Origin: Aurantiochytrium sp. KH105
Lineage: Eukaryota > Sar > Bigyra > Thraustochytrida > Thraustochytriidae
DNA: 64,000 bases
Direction: 5' to 3'
Assembly: GCA_003116975.1 (NCBI GenBank)
Contig: BGKB01000062.1
Coordinates: 186,001 to 250,000 of the forward strand
Shown: positions 9,580 through 18,643 of the stretch, one piece after another
Layout: each line of letters starts with the position of its first letter
Numbering within the stretch: position 1 is the stretch's first letter
Translations under genes and position numbers: made by a program
The notes under the pieces: generated by a model
What the model saw: the letters and a program-made list of their open reading frames with translations, nothing else
Told to the model about the DNA's origin: nothing
Database searches by the model: none

Positions 9580-10875
9580 TTACTCGCGCGTGGCCATGTA
9601 CACGCGCAAACCGATATCGGATGGAGCGCCAGCACAAAGACGGGCAGGCGCAAAAGTGCACATTGCCCATGCCGCGTACGAGGTCCACGATCGGGACTTG
9701 ATAGAAAGGTGTATCTTCTGCTGTGCCATGCCAAAGGGCAGAAATTCACGCACCTCGCGCTCGATGGCCCTCGATGTGAGCTGCTCGGCCGTGGCGAAGC
9801 CAGCTTCCTTGAGTAGATTACTAAAGGCGCGGGCATTCCTCGGTCCGTAGAGCCAAGGCGAGTTGCATTCGGAGCCAAAGACGGCGATAATGTCAGAGGT
9901 CGCACCTGGTAGTTTGCCCTGCACAGTGATGCGTGGGACCCAATCGCCACAAATGATGCTGTCGCGCGCCGAGAGCGCGGACACCTTGGCGAGGACGGCG
10001 CGAAAGTCTTGCTCGGGCATGTACATGGATACGTCTTCGATGAGGAATAGAGAGCGTACAGAGGAGTCAAAGTTGGGATGGTCGACGAGGGCGCCTCCCC
10101 ACTCCTCGGTGCAGACGAGAGCTGCGGGGATCTCAACGCGCCGGCAAAGCGGCTGCGCGATGACTGAGGGTCCGAGACGCTCGCGCTTCATGTCAAGGAG
10201 GACGGGCTCGTCGACCTCGAAAAGGGTAAAGCCCCGCGAGGCTCTTGCGAGACGTTGAAGGCGCCAGGCGCGCGAGTCCATGCCTGCTCCAAGAATGACG
10301 ACCTGTTTGCCGCCCGCTTGCACAAAGTCCTGGATGACATTATCGAGGTACACTGTGCGGAGGGCGACGACGTCTTTCATGAAGCGTGCGCCCAAGTCGT
10401 CCATAAATCTTGCGTTAAGACGGGCTCCCTCTTCGCCTGCGAGCTGGAGCGCCCACTCGTCCCTGATGAGCTCCGAGGCGCCGCGCGCGAACGCGGTCCA
10501 GCACGTCGGGCCAACGCGGAAATCCTGGCCCATGGACGCGGCCTCCTGGACGCGGCCCTGTGTCTTGCGCATGGTCGCCGCCGCCGCCGCCTCGCCTCCT
10601 GTTCCAGCTGCTGCTGCTGCTGCTTCTGCTCCAGGTGCCGCTGGCGCGTCTTCTTCCGTTGCTCTTTGTCTTTGTGTTTTCCGAGGCCTGATCGCATGCG
10701 CCGCTGCCGCGGGCTCCGCCGCGGGCTCTTCCGCGCGCGCGTGCGCGTGCGCGACCGCGGCGCGCGCCCGGCTGCGTCTGCGCCCGCTCGCGAGCGGCGG
10801 CGCCGCCGGGGGCTGCTCGCCGCCGGCCTTGCTCGCGCTCGCCGTTCTGGGTCTGGGTCTGGGTCTGGCCGCCAT
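9580..10875 (-). CDS. SAM-dependent methyltransferase, PPM/LCMT (leucine carboxyl methyltransferase-like) family
   Basis: The catalytic part is a typical PPM-family (PF04072) methyltransferase. It has a CWTAFARGASE start-like segment (about 124-134), an ALRT-x-Y-L-D segment, SAM motif I VVILGAGMDSRAWRL (192-206), the acidic FEVDEP strand end, and a LFLIEDVSMYM motif. Members transfer methyl to carboxylates of proteins or small molecules; whether this is the PP2A-specific LCMT1 cannot be told, and the sequence looks closer to the bacterial-like small-molecule branch. The frame is 431 codons from ATG 10873-10875. The first 100 residues are Ala/Arg/Pro-rich and low in complexity, encoded by very GC-rich DNA, so ATG 10570-10572 (MRKTQGRV, 330 residues) is an equally good start and nearer the family length. 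The extension might be an organelle presequence. Confidence 0.8.
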   Translation of the reverse strand: MAARPRPRPRTASASKAGGEQPPAAPPLASGRRRSRARAAVAHAHARAEEPAAEPAAAAHAIRPRKTQRQRATEEDAPAAPGAEAAAAAAGTGGEAAAAATMRKTQGRVQEAASMGQDFRVGPTCWTAFARGASELIRDEWALQLAGEEGARLNARFMDDLGARFMKDVVALRTVYLDNVIQDFVQAGGKQVVILGAGMDSRAWRLQRLARASRGFTLFEVDEPVLLDMKRERLGPSVIAQPLCRRVEIPAALVCTEEWGGALVDHPNFDSSVRSLFLIEDVSMYMPEQDFRAVLAKVSALSARDSIICGDWVPRITVQGKLPGATSDIIAVFGSECNSPWLYGPRNARAFSNLLKEAGFATAEQLTSRAIEREVREFLPFGMAQQKIHLSIKSRSWTSYAAWAMCTFAPARLCAGAPSDIGLRVYMATRE

Positions 10876-11192
10876 GCCTGCTGGTGCTGGCCCCGCCGCG
10901 CTGGAAGCTAGTTTCTACCGCCGCCTAACCGTAACCAGTAGCAGCAGAAGGAAGGAGGGAGGGAGGGAGAGGAACAAGCACGCGAGCGAAGTGTGCTTCT
11001 GCTCCGGCAGGGCGGTTCAGGTGCGCACCGCCGCCGCCTGAGCCCTCTCTGCGCGTGGTCTCGCCTCGCCAGGACTCGCAGCGCCCCGCCTCCGCCGTCC
11101 GCGTCTCCGGCCGCCAGCGAGCGCGTCCGCTGCGCTGGCTGAGGGGATGAGCGAGCGGGCGAGGTCGAGAACGAGACGAGAGCGTCCCGTGC

Positions 11193-11214
11193 CTCCTCTC
11201 CTCTCCTCTCCTCT
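11193..11214 (+). repeat. (CTCCT)n pentanucleotide tract
   Basis: Four to five CCTCT units in a row, within GC-rich intergenic DNA. Confidence 0.75.
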
Positions 11215-11437
11215 TGCTCGCTGCAGCGGAGCTGCTTGTGTCGCTCGCTCGCGCGTGTGCGCTCCCGACCTGCACGCTGCTCGAGCGAGGCCAGTTCGCC
11301 AGTGGCCAGTCGCAAGGCGCGGCGCCGGTGCCGATCCGTGTTTGCGCAAAGGCCTCAGGGCGAGCGCGCCGGGCTTTCGACCAGAGAGAGGTTGACGAGT
11401 GAGCGAGAGGAATGCGGAATGAGCGACGTCTCTCCTC

Positions 11438-11463
11438 CCCTCCCCTCCCCTCCCCTCCCCTCG
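11438..11463 (+). repeat. (CCCCT)n pentanucleotide tract
   Basis: Five consecutive CCCCT units, pure pyrimidine on the plus strand. Confidence 0.85.
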
Positions 11464-11654
11464 TCTGCACGCCGCGACGCGCGGGAGCTCTCGACGCGAG
11501 AGAGAGACGCGACGCGAAGGCTGCGCACCTGCGCGAGCGGAGCAGAGCGAAGCGGAGCAGCGCGGAGTGGCGGCTCGCCAGCCAGCTATTTGGCAGAGGA
11601 GCGAGCGGCACGTGCCGTGCACTCGCCCACGAGCTCGCCACGCGCCCTCACCCA

Positions 11655-11690
11655 CCTCGCTTCGCTTCGCCTCGCCTCGCCTCGCCTCGT
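11655..11690 (+). repeat. (CGCTT/CGCCT)n pentanucleotide tract
   Basis: About seven CGCYT units, an expansion of the same pentanucleotide style as the two tracts upstream. Confidence 0.8.
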
Positions 11691-13831
11691 TTCGCGCGCT
11701 CGCCCAAGCTGACCTTGACGGGCCTGGCCTTCGCGCCTCCGCTGCCTCCGCTGCCTCCGCTCTCCTGCTCTCCGCGTCGCGCCCGCCTCCACGCTCGCGC
11801 CGTCCTCGCTCGCGTCGAGGTCTTCGAGCGCGAACGAACTTGGGATGGACGGCTGGAGAGGAATGGAATGGAATCTGCTACGCCAAGATGCTGCTGCCGC
11901 TGCCGCCGGTCGCGACGTCCGCGCACGGCCGTCCTCTCGCTCGCCGCTGCCGCGCAGACTCGCGCCGCGCGACGCCGGGCTGCCGCCGCGATCTCTCTGG
12001 ATCCGAGTTTGCTCGCGTCGGTCGGCCGGTCGGTTGCTCGTTCGGCCGGTCGGTCGCTCGCGCTCGAGCCGCCGGGCTCGCACTCTGCGGCGGGATAGAA
12101 AAATGCAGAGCCAACCCCCTTCACCGCCAACCGAATGTTCGAACCCAGGACGCGGCGAGCGAGCCAGGGCCTCGGCGCCGCGAGACGCGCCTGGCTGGCT
12201 GCGCTACGTGCGTCGCCTCGCCCCGGCCGACAGGCAGGCAGGCAGCCAACTCACGCGCGGCGAGGCGCCGAATCCCGCGGCGAGCGAGGGCTTGCTCGCG
12301 GTCCAAACGACCGGCGAACTCGATTTGAAAAGCGGACGGAGGCTGCTCGGACGCCGCGAGTTCGCTGCCGCTGCTGCTGCTGCTGCTGCTCGCGCATGGA
12401 GGGACGGGTGCATGCACGCCTCTGCCTGCCGCGATGGGTGATCGATCGCATCTCGGCCGCGCGCGCGGTTCGTTGATCTCCGCCCTTCCTGCCTGCCCGT
12501 GCGGACTTGACCCGGTTCGGCCACAGCGGGTTGATGGCGGGAGAGCGAGTCCTACTTGTGCATTCATTCTCCCGAACTGGCCGGCGGCGATAGCGACAGC
12601 GCCATCGACAACGACAACGACCGGGACCGGGACCGGCCGGAGATCTTCATGCTTCTCTGCCCGTCTCCGGTTCTGTCGTGTTGTGTCGCTCGCCAGTGCA
12701 GTGCGGGCGTGTCGCGCCCACCGACGGGGAAGCGGCCAGGGAGCCCGGCAGAGGCACGCAGGCTGGCTCGACTTGTTGCAGGGTTGCGCGTCCGTGGGCA
12801 CCAAACTGCGCCGCGGCCGCGGGTCCCCTCGGGTCGGGAAGCCGCGTCCCTGGCGCCTCCTCCTGCGCCTTGCGTCCTGCTCTGCTCGTCCTCCTCCGCC
12901 CGGCGCTCCTCCGCTCCGTCTTCGCCCCCGCCTCGTCTCGCGCTGCTCCTGCGTCGCCATCGCTCTCGGCGTCGAGCACGAGCTCGGCGTCGTCGACGAA
13001 AGCCTCCTTCGCCATCATGGACGGTCGGTCATCACATGCTCCCTTCTTCCCTTCTTCCTCGTTCGCATGCAGGCATACATGCAAGCAAGCAACAGCAAGC
13101 AAGCGAGCAAGCAAGCGCTCGTCCCTGCCACGCGCGTCCGCCGCCAGCACCGCGCGCGCGCGGAGCGGCTCCGCCTTCGCGTTGCGTTCGCGTTGCGGGG
13201 AGGGAGGCGGCGCCCTGCCGCCGCGTCCTCGCGGTCGCTCGCGCGCGGCTGCAGCCGGACGGGCCCGGGATCAACGACGTCGCGGGCGGGAACCCGCCGC
13301 GGAGCTTGGGGCTGCGGTTAGCGCGTACGTAGAGATCGCGTACGAGACGGAGCGAGGGCTGGCCGGAGGAGGAGGAGGAATCCGGGTCGACGCCGTTGGG
13401 ACAGCGAAGACGCTGCCCGGATTGGGATCGATGCGAGATGGATGATGGGATGGGACGCGTCGCACGAGTTCTTCTTCTTGCCTGGATCGTGGCGGCAGTG
13501 AGAGGCGCGGAGCCGGGACGAACGGAGCCGGAGCTCCGGCTCCGACCGAGGCCGCGAGCAAGAAAACATTGTGTCACGTTTTGTCAAAGATAGCTTGGCC
13601 AGAGGAAGCAAGTGTCCAACCAACCATGGCAAATGCAGTGCAGCCACCATGGCCATGGTGGCCACAGCTGCCGGAGCTGGCTGCTGGCGGGAGTCACAAG
13701 CAGAAGTCCGGGCGGACGCTGGCCGTGCAGCCCGCACAAAGCAACCGACATCGACGTGGCGACACCCACGGAGGACAAACTCTGGTGGCAGTTGGCTCCC
13801 TGTGCACCTGCGATTTCCAGTTTGAGAGAAA

Positions 13832-13832
13832 A

Positions 13833-13864
<32 letters not shown>
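13832..13864 (+). repeat. (CCAG)n tetranucleotide microsatellite
   Basis: Seven to eight consecutive CCAG units within a wider CCAG-rich block. Confidence 0.9.
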
Positions 13865-14418
13865 AGACAACGTGCGACCAACCAGCTGCCGTGGCAGCAG
13901 CCAGCCATGGCCAGCCAGACAGGCAAGGCAGGCAGCTAGCTGACGTAAATCTCAAGAGGCGGTCAAGTTCAAGTTGCCCCCGGCCGACGACGGTTGGGGA
14001 CAACACAGGGCAACCAACCTGGCAGCTGCAGCCAGCTGGGGAGGCGAGCTGGCTGATAACCGACAAACAAGACAAGACAAGCCACCTGACTGGCTGGCAG
14101 GCTCGCAGACAGGCAGTGGCAGCAAAAAGATTCAATGTAGAGAAAAGAGAGAAAAGTAGAAAACAAAATCATCACCAAATTCCCTCATGGCGCATTTCAC
14201 CAAGGCAAAACCTGGCTTGCACGCCAAGACTTACGGCGAGTAGAAAACGTGGACTTGCAGTCAATCAGCTTGCGAGTCAGCCGGCCAGCCAGGATTGGCC
14301 GCTGCTCAAAGCATTGCACAGAGATGGAGGCCTATGTATTTCCTTGTCCACCAAGAAGAACAAGAAAAATCGTGCGCCAGACAAAGGACGCGAAACAACG
14401 CAAATGAACTCGCGCCTA

Positions 14419-14445
14419 CGATGCGATGCGATGCGATGCGTTGCG
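14419..14445 (+). repeat. (GATGC)n pentanucleotide tract
   Basis: Four GATGC units followed by a degenerate GTTGC unit. Confidence 0.85.
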
Positions 14446-14505
14446 TCATGCATCGGTCATCAGCCAACCAGATAGGGCTGGCCGGCTCTTGATCTTTTCC
14501 TGTTA

Positions 14506-14766
14506 CTACAGGTTCTCGCGCGTCGAGTGATTGAGAAAGTCTGTGTAGGTGATGGTCTTGATAAAATTCTTGGACACCCTCCTGCTGGCTGCGCGACGCG
14601 ACGCGTCAACCTCCGAGGTCGTGGCGGTCCCGGCAGGAGCCTCCTCCTGCGCCTGGAGGGTCTCCTCCTCCGTGAGCACGCCGCGCAGGTCCATGCCCGC
14701 GCGCACCGACATCCGCTTCGCCTGCCGGGCCTGCGACTTGCGCCGCATGTACGTAATAATCCCCAT
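14506..14766 (-). CDS. small unrecognised basic protein (86 residues)
   Basis: Frame from ATG 14764-14766 to the stop at 14506. The product begins MGIITYMRRKSQARQAKR, continues with an acidic stretch (LTEEETLQAQEE) and ends KTITYTDFLNHSTRENL. The balanced composition contrasts with the low-complexity frames around it, which is the main reason to keep it. A longer in-frame extension upstream (to about 15384) is alanine-run and arginine-rich shadow sequence and is not included. I recognise no family. It lies back to back with the small plus-strand candidate at 15054. Confidence 0.4.
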   Translation of the reverse strand: MGIITYMRRKSQARQAKRMSVRAGMDLRGVLTEEETLQAQEEAPAGTATTSEVDASRRAASRRVSKNFIKTITYTDFLNHSTRENL

Positions 14767-15053
14767 GATCCCGCCTGCAAAGCCGCGCGCCGCTGTGGCT
14801 TCGCCCGCTCGCCAGCCCGCACGCACCCACGCACGCCCCTGGCCTCCGCCGCTGCTCCGGTCTCCGCGTGCGCGGCGATCGATCGATCCCTCGCTGGCAC
14901 GTGGCGCGCGCGAGAGAGATGGACTTTTGCTGCCGCGTTGCCGCGTTAATGCTTCAGCAGTCGGCATGCACACCCCAAAAGCACGCCGGCACGTGCTGCT
15001 GGCTCTGCGCGCGCGCACCCGCCAGCCGACCGCCGTCGCCGCCGCTGCGCGCG

Positions 15054-15320
15054 ATGCGCGCCGCGCTGCCGCTGCCGCCGCCGCTGCTGCCGCTGCTGCT
15101 GCTGCTGCTGCTGGCCGCCTCGGCCCGCGGCAGCTCTGGCATGGCCGACCTCGCGTGCATGGCGTTCCAGTCGGGATGGGCGCCGCCGGGATGCGCGACG
15201 CGGAGCCGCGCGGTCGTCGGGGACCGGACGGAGATCGCGAGGGAGCGGCAGACGGTGAGCAATCTCGCGCAAGGCGCGCTCGGCGACTTTGATTGCTCGA
15301 GCTTCGGCATGCTGGCCTGA
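15054..15320 (+). CDS. small putative secreted protein (88 residues)
   Basis: From ATG 15054 the frame gives a textbook signal peptide: MRAALPLPPP, then a leucine-rich core of about 11 residues, then AASARGSS with Ala-x-Ala-type cleavage near residue 24-26. The mature part of about 62 residues has three cysteines (CMAFQ, GCATRS, FDCSS) and ends GMLA. I know no family for it. Caution: the leucine core is encoded by a CTG repeat, so the signal-like segment could arise by chance, and the frame may be the first exon of a longer gene. Confidence 0.4.
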   Translation: MRAALPLPPPLLPLLLLLLLAASARGSSGMADLACMAFQSGWAPPGCATRSRAVVGDRTEIARERQTVSNLAQGALGDFDCSSFGMLA

Positions 15321-15737
15321 GGATGCCGCGACCAAGCCTTGACTTTGGAATGGAAAAGTCTTGAATAGTACTACATGAATCCATCAGCCCGCTTGTTGAC
15401 CCGAAGGCTGCGCGTAGCCAAGCAAGCTTTGCAAGCTTTGGTTGATCGTAAGTCGCGCTGGCCGCTGAGAAGTGAAAGCGGAATCGTACCGACCAGAGAT
15501 AGGCCTAGCTTTTGGTCTGACTGCTTCTTTCCTGCCTGCGAGGCCTTCGAAGCAATCTATATCTCCCCGCTGGCGTGCTAGCCGCTCAAACATTGCCTTC
15601 AGAAAACTAACTGTAAGCCAAGGATAGCTTGCGCGCTAAAAATAGTAAACAAAAACACTTCAGCCTGCTTCACGCGTTGCGAATGTTCCCGCGCGTTTTT
15701 CCAGCCGAAAACACAAAAAGAATTCCAAAGTCATCAT
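15321..15737. other. intergenic, 3' flank of the amine oxidase gene
   Basis: About 420 bp of lower-GC sequence with short direct repeats such as AAGCTTTGCAAGCTTTG near 15424. No coding frame or known element seen. Confidence 0.5.
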
Positions 15738-17405
15738 TTACAACATTGCAGGACTCGTGGAAGGCGTTGCTTGCGGCGGAATGCTCTCACGCTGCGGCAC
15801 ACCTCTCGCAACAAGCTTGCTTGCTTTGATACGCCAACCGAAAAGAAGGCGCTCCAGCAGACCACGCGTATTCACGACCTCTCGCACACCAGGAAAGAAG
15901 GCGCGAGGCTCCTGTGCCGAAAAACCACTCTCGAGATCAAGACCTGCACAGACTGCTGCCGCAGCTCGCTCTCCAGCCTGAATCGCGCCGTCCACGTAAC
16001 CCGTCCAACATGTGGCTGTTTCGGCCCCAGCAAAGTGCAAACGACCTTCCATGTGATCCTTGCGCAAGCTGCGCCATGCTACATCCAGCGATCCCGGAGG
16101 CAACCCCGGCACACAGCCTCGCGTCCACGTTTCTTGTGTCCAGTCTATCTGGCGGAGGTTGATGGGCGCACGAGCCGCTTGATCTTCAAAGTAGTGAAAG
16201 AACTGCTCGCATACTGCATCTTGTTGAGCCCGCGTGCTCCCCAGCGCATTATATGATTCCACGAATCGCTTGCCCACCACAAAACCAACAAGACCAAACC
16301 GCTCCACGTCTCCCTCTGCGCGACAGTCATCCAAAAAGTACGTCAGCGGGCCTTTGCATGAAAGAACCTGCCCAGAATATTTTGGCCGCCACCACGCTGT
16401 AGGATAGCAAACGCGTACCTTGACATAGCATCCTTGTACGCGATTCATCGTCTCACAGAGAGCAAGCTTGTCGGGTGGAAGCGCGGGCAAAAATTGAATG
16501 TCCTTGTACAAACTCGGCTGCAAGGCCAGCACCACATGCTTGGCAATGATGACCTCGCCTTGACCAAGTTTGACACGAAGATCTCCGGTCTCGGCAAGCT
16601 TTTCGATCCCCACCACAGAATTTCCGAGACGTACACTATCCGGACGCAAGAGCGCAGCCATGCGACGTGCTAGCTCGCCAAATCCGCCAGCGTGAGCAAG
16701 CTTGTACTCTTGCGCGCCATCCTTGACGGCGAGGAGCCGTGAAAGCGAGCCGCCCGCCCGTGCATAATACAAGAGCCACGCTAGCGACAGCTCATGGGTC
16801 TCGGCGCCAAAGACGGGCAGTAGGGCAAGCCGGAAGAGCGATCGCGCCTCCTCATCGCGGGCTGTTGCTTGCACAAAATGTTCGACCGTGAAAGCGTCGA
16901 GCGCTCGCAAGGTCTCATCTTCCCAGGGTGCTTCGAGATTATGAATGTCCAGCGAGGTGATCTCGGCACGATTGACAAGTCGTGCAGTGTCCAAAAGGGT
17001 CCCGAGGCTTTGGCCGCGCGGAATATCATCAACAAGTCTGCGTCGGGCTCCCGGGACGGCCTCTACGAGGTGGCGTCCGGAATTATTGACGGCCTTGACG
17101 CCAAGACCTACCCGGGCGGCCATTCTCAGCACGCGTCGCTGCGTGGCGTCTACATAACCTGCACCCAGCGAATTCTGTGCCGCCGCTGCGGCAGCTTGGT
17201 CTTCAGCGTCTCCGCCGCTGCCGGCGTCGGCATCGTCTCGCCACTGTGTTTGCAAGTTTCCAGCGCCGGCCCTGCCGCCGGTGGCGTCTCGCGCCTCGAC
17301 CAGAACCACGCGGCTGCATCCTTGATCTTGGAGGTGCAATGCTGCAGCCAGTCCAGACGCGCCGCCGCCGACCACCAGCGCGTCCACGTGCGTCTCGCCC
17401 TCCAT
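15738..17405 (-). CDS. FAD-dependent amine oxidase (monoamine oxidase-like)
   Basis: A 555-residue flavoprotein of the amine oxidase family (PF01593), which oxidises amines to imines with release of hydrogen peroxide. The Rossmann motif DALVVGGGASGLAAALHL is at 8-25, with the acidic strand end VVLVEARDATGGRAG at about 33-47. Near the C-terminus are a GC-x-x-G-x-P-P-G motif (Cys about 431) and HFAGAETATCWTGYVDGAIQAG, equivalent to the MAO segment GTETA-x-x-WSGY. The cysteine aligns with the one that links FAD covalently in MAO A/B. Residues 50-80 are an Asp/Ala-rich insertion. Unlike MAO there is no clear C-terminal membrane helix, although the tail (about 505-540) is basic. The start is ATG 17403-17405; the codon just upstream is GTG. 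Substrate unknown. Confidence 0.88.
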   Translation of the reverse strand: MEGETHVDALVVGGGASGLAAALHLQDQGCSRVVLVEARDATGGRAGAGNLQTQWRDDADAGSGGDAEDQAAAAAAQNSLGAGYVDATQRRVLRMAARVGLGVKAVNNSGRHLVEAVPGARRRLVDDIPRGQSLGTLLDTARLVNRAEITSLDIHNLEAPWEDETLRALDAFTVEHFVQATARDEEARSLFRLALLPVFGAETHELSLAWLLYYARAGGSLSRLLAVKDGAQEYKLAHAGGFGELARRMAALLRPDSVRLGNSVVGIEKLAETGDLRVKLGQGEVIIAKHVVLALQPSLYKDIQFLPALPPDKLALCETMNRVQGCYVKVRVCYPTAWWRPKYSGQVLSCKGPLTYFLDDCRAEGDVERFGLVGFVVGKRFVESYNALGSTRAQQDAVCEQFFHYFEDQAARAPINLRQIDWTQETWTRGCVPGLPPGSLDVAWRSLRKDHMEGRLHFAGAETATCWTGYVDGAIQAGERAAAAVCAGLDLESGFSAQEPRAFFPGVREVVNTRGLLERLLFGWRIKASKLVARGVPQRESIPPQATPSTSPAML

Positions 17406-18643
17406 CACGCCAAGCCTTTTTCAATCTTGTCAAGGTTCTCATTCACTGAGCAGAGTAACGAGATGTGCAGCAGACCTTGCCTTCGGGAGGGAAGACGCCA
17501 TTACACGCACGCACGCTCGCAGGGCATCTGCGTGCTATAGGCTACCTGCAGCTGCAGCCGGCGCTTGTGCAAGCCGCGGAAAGTCATGGAGGTGAGATAG
17601 ATGGGATCTGGCGAAGATGGGCCGAAGATGGGCGGAGGCCAAAGTCCACGATTCTCAGCTTCGGGCTTAGCCCAAAGATCGATCTTTTCCAACGCTCCCC
17701 GAGCGGTCGCTCGCTGTGTAAGTCCAGCATCCAATCCATTCCACCCTGACCTTGTCCTGGCTGCTGTGGATCATCTGGATGAGGCTGGCAGTGGCTGGTT
17801 GTTGGGACGACGGACCTGCTGCTGCAGCTGCAGCTGCTGATCATGGCGAGACGAGGCTTTGCACATCGCGTCGACCGACCAACAGACAGACAGCGATTTC
17901 ATCATCTTTCATCATCTTTCATCTTCTTCATCATCTTCATTTTGGTCGCCACGTCTTCCGTGCACAGTCCGCGGACCGCGAAGGAGATTTGTCGGCAGCT
18001 GCAGCTGCAGTCCAACGGCCTGCCGGCCCTGCAACCGCCCGCCACGCCTTCACTGTCATTTCATTCCTCCATTCCTCCATCCATGCCGCCATTGCGCACC
18101 TTCCCTTTTACATTTTTTTTACGCTCTCATCACCAACAACATCCTGCATCTGCCACACCGGCACGCCGCCATAGCGACAGCGTCAGCGTAGCGTCTGCCT
18201 CCATCCACACCGCTTCTCGCTCGCCGCCCATCGTATTTTCTCCCGCGCGGTCGCGGTCGCGGTCGCCGTCGCGGTCGCCTTCGCTCGCTCGTGCGAGCCG
18301 CGAGCGCAAAGCTTCTTGGCCACGCGCGCGGACTTGGTGCAAAAGTCAGGAGGCGCCGCCCCTGATTTTCCTCTTCCAGGCTTGTCAAGTCGTTCCTTTC
18401 TCTACAGTCGTTCTTTCTCCCATTCTACTGTTTGACCATCGCTCTCGCAAGTCGAAGAAGGCCCCGCAAAGCGCATAGCGAGGCCGTGGACAAGTCCGCT
18501 TCCGAGCGGCGGGCGCTTGCGCTGGGCCAGGCCAGGCTCGCCGACCGGCCAGGCGCCGCGACCGGCAGCAGACCTCCTGCCCGCCCGCCCGCCCGCGCGC
18601 ACGCCCGCCCGCCCGCCCGGACTCGCGCGCGGCCGGGAGCGAG
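17406..18643. promoter_or_regulatory. divergent intergenic region with several simple repeats
   Basis: About 1.2 kb between the amine oxidase gene (-) and the membrane-protein gene (+). Contents: (CTGCAG)-type runs near 17818-17840 and 17994-18012, a TCATCTTTCA repeat at 17897-17940, CGCGGT repeats at 18245-18282, and (CCCG)n at about 18579-18622 just before the plus-strand start. No coding frame looks real. Confidence 0.45.
17897..17940 (+). repeat. TCATCTTTCA tandem repeat
   Basis: Three 10-bp TTTCATCATC units followed by degenerate TTCATCATCTTC units. Confidence 0.8.

Larger units (their letters stand above)
10876..13560. other. gene-poor GC-rich region with many pentanucleotide and tetranucleotide tracts
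   Basis: About 2.7 kb in which every frame is open for long stretches because of high GC, but no translation shows a domain, even composition or similarity I know. It holds (CTCCT)n at 11193-11214, (CCCCT)n at 11438-11463, (CGCCT/CGCTT)n at 11655-11690, GGTCGGCC-type repeats at about 12018-12062, (GCT)n at 12364-12390 and GCAAGCAA repeats at 13081-13115. One minus-strand frame starting at ATG 13015-13017 (MAKEAFVDDAELVLDAESDG and on) looks mildly coding for about 60 codons but has no support. I cannot exclude 5' exons of the methyltransferase gene. Confidence 0.5.
13561..14505. other. CAGC/CTGG-rich low-complexity block
   Basis: This 0.9 kb differs from its surroundings. It is saturated with CCAG, GGCAG, CCATGG and GCTGGC words on both strands and includes a perfect (CCAG)n run at 13832-13864. 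A plus-strand frame is open from 13612 to 14475, but its translation is driven by the repeat (Gln-Pro-Ala-Ser runs) and has no domain, so I do not call a gene. Toward the end is a (GATGC)n tract, 14419-14445. Confidence 0.5.

Noticed and set aside
12130-12150. tRNA T-loop-like GTTCGAACC
   Set aside because: The flanking bases cannot form a five-pair T stem on either strand, and no acceptor or anticodon arm is near. I found no tRNA gene in the window.
11586-13577. Many frames of 150-295 codons on both strands
   Set aside because: Very high GC leaves all six frames open. The translations are Arg/Ala/Ser/Pro-rich with no ordered part, except a weak one at 13017 (-) that I only mention.
13612-14475. 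287-codon plus-strand frame
   Set aside because: Its content follows the CCAG repeats (Gln-Pro-Ala-Ser), with no domain and no even codon use.
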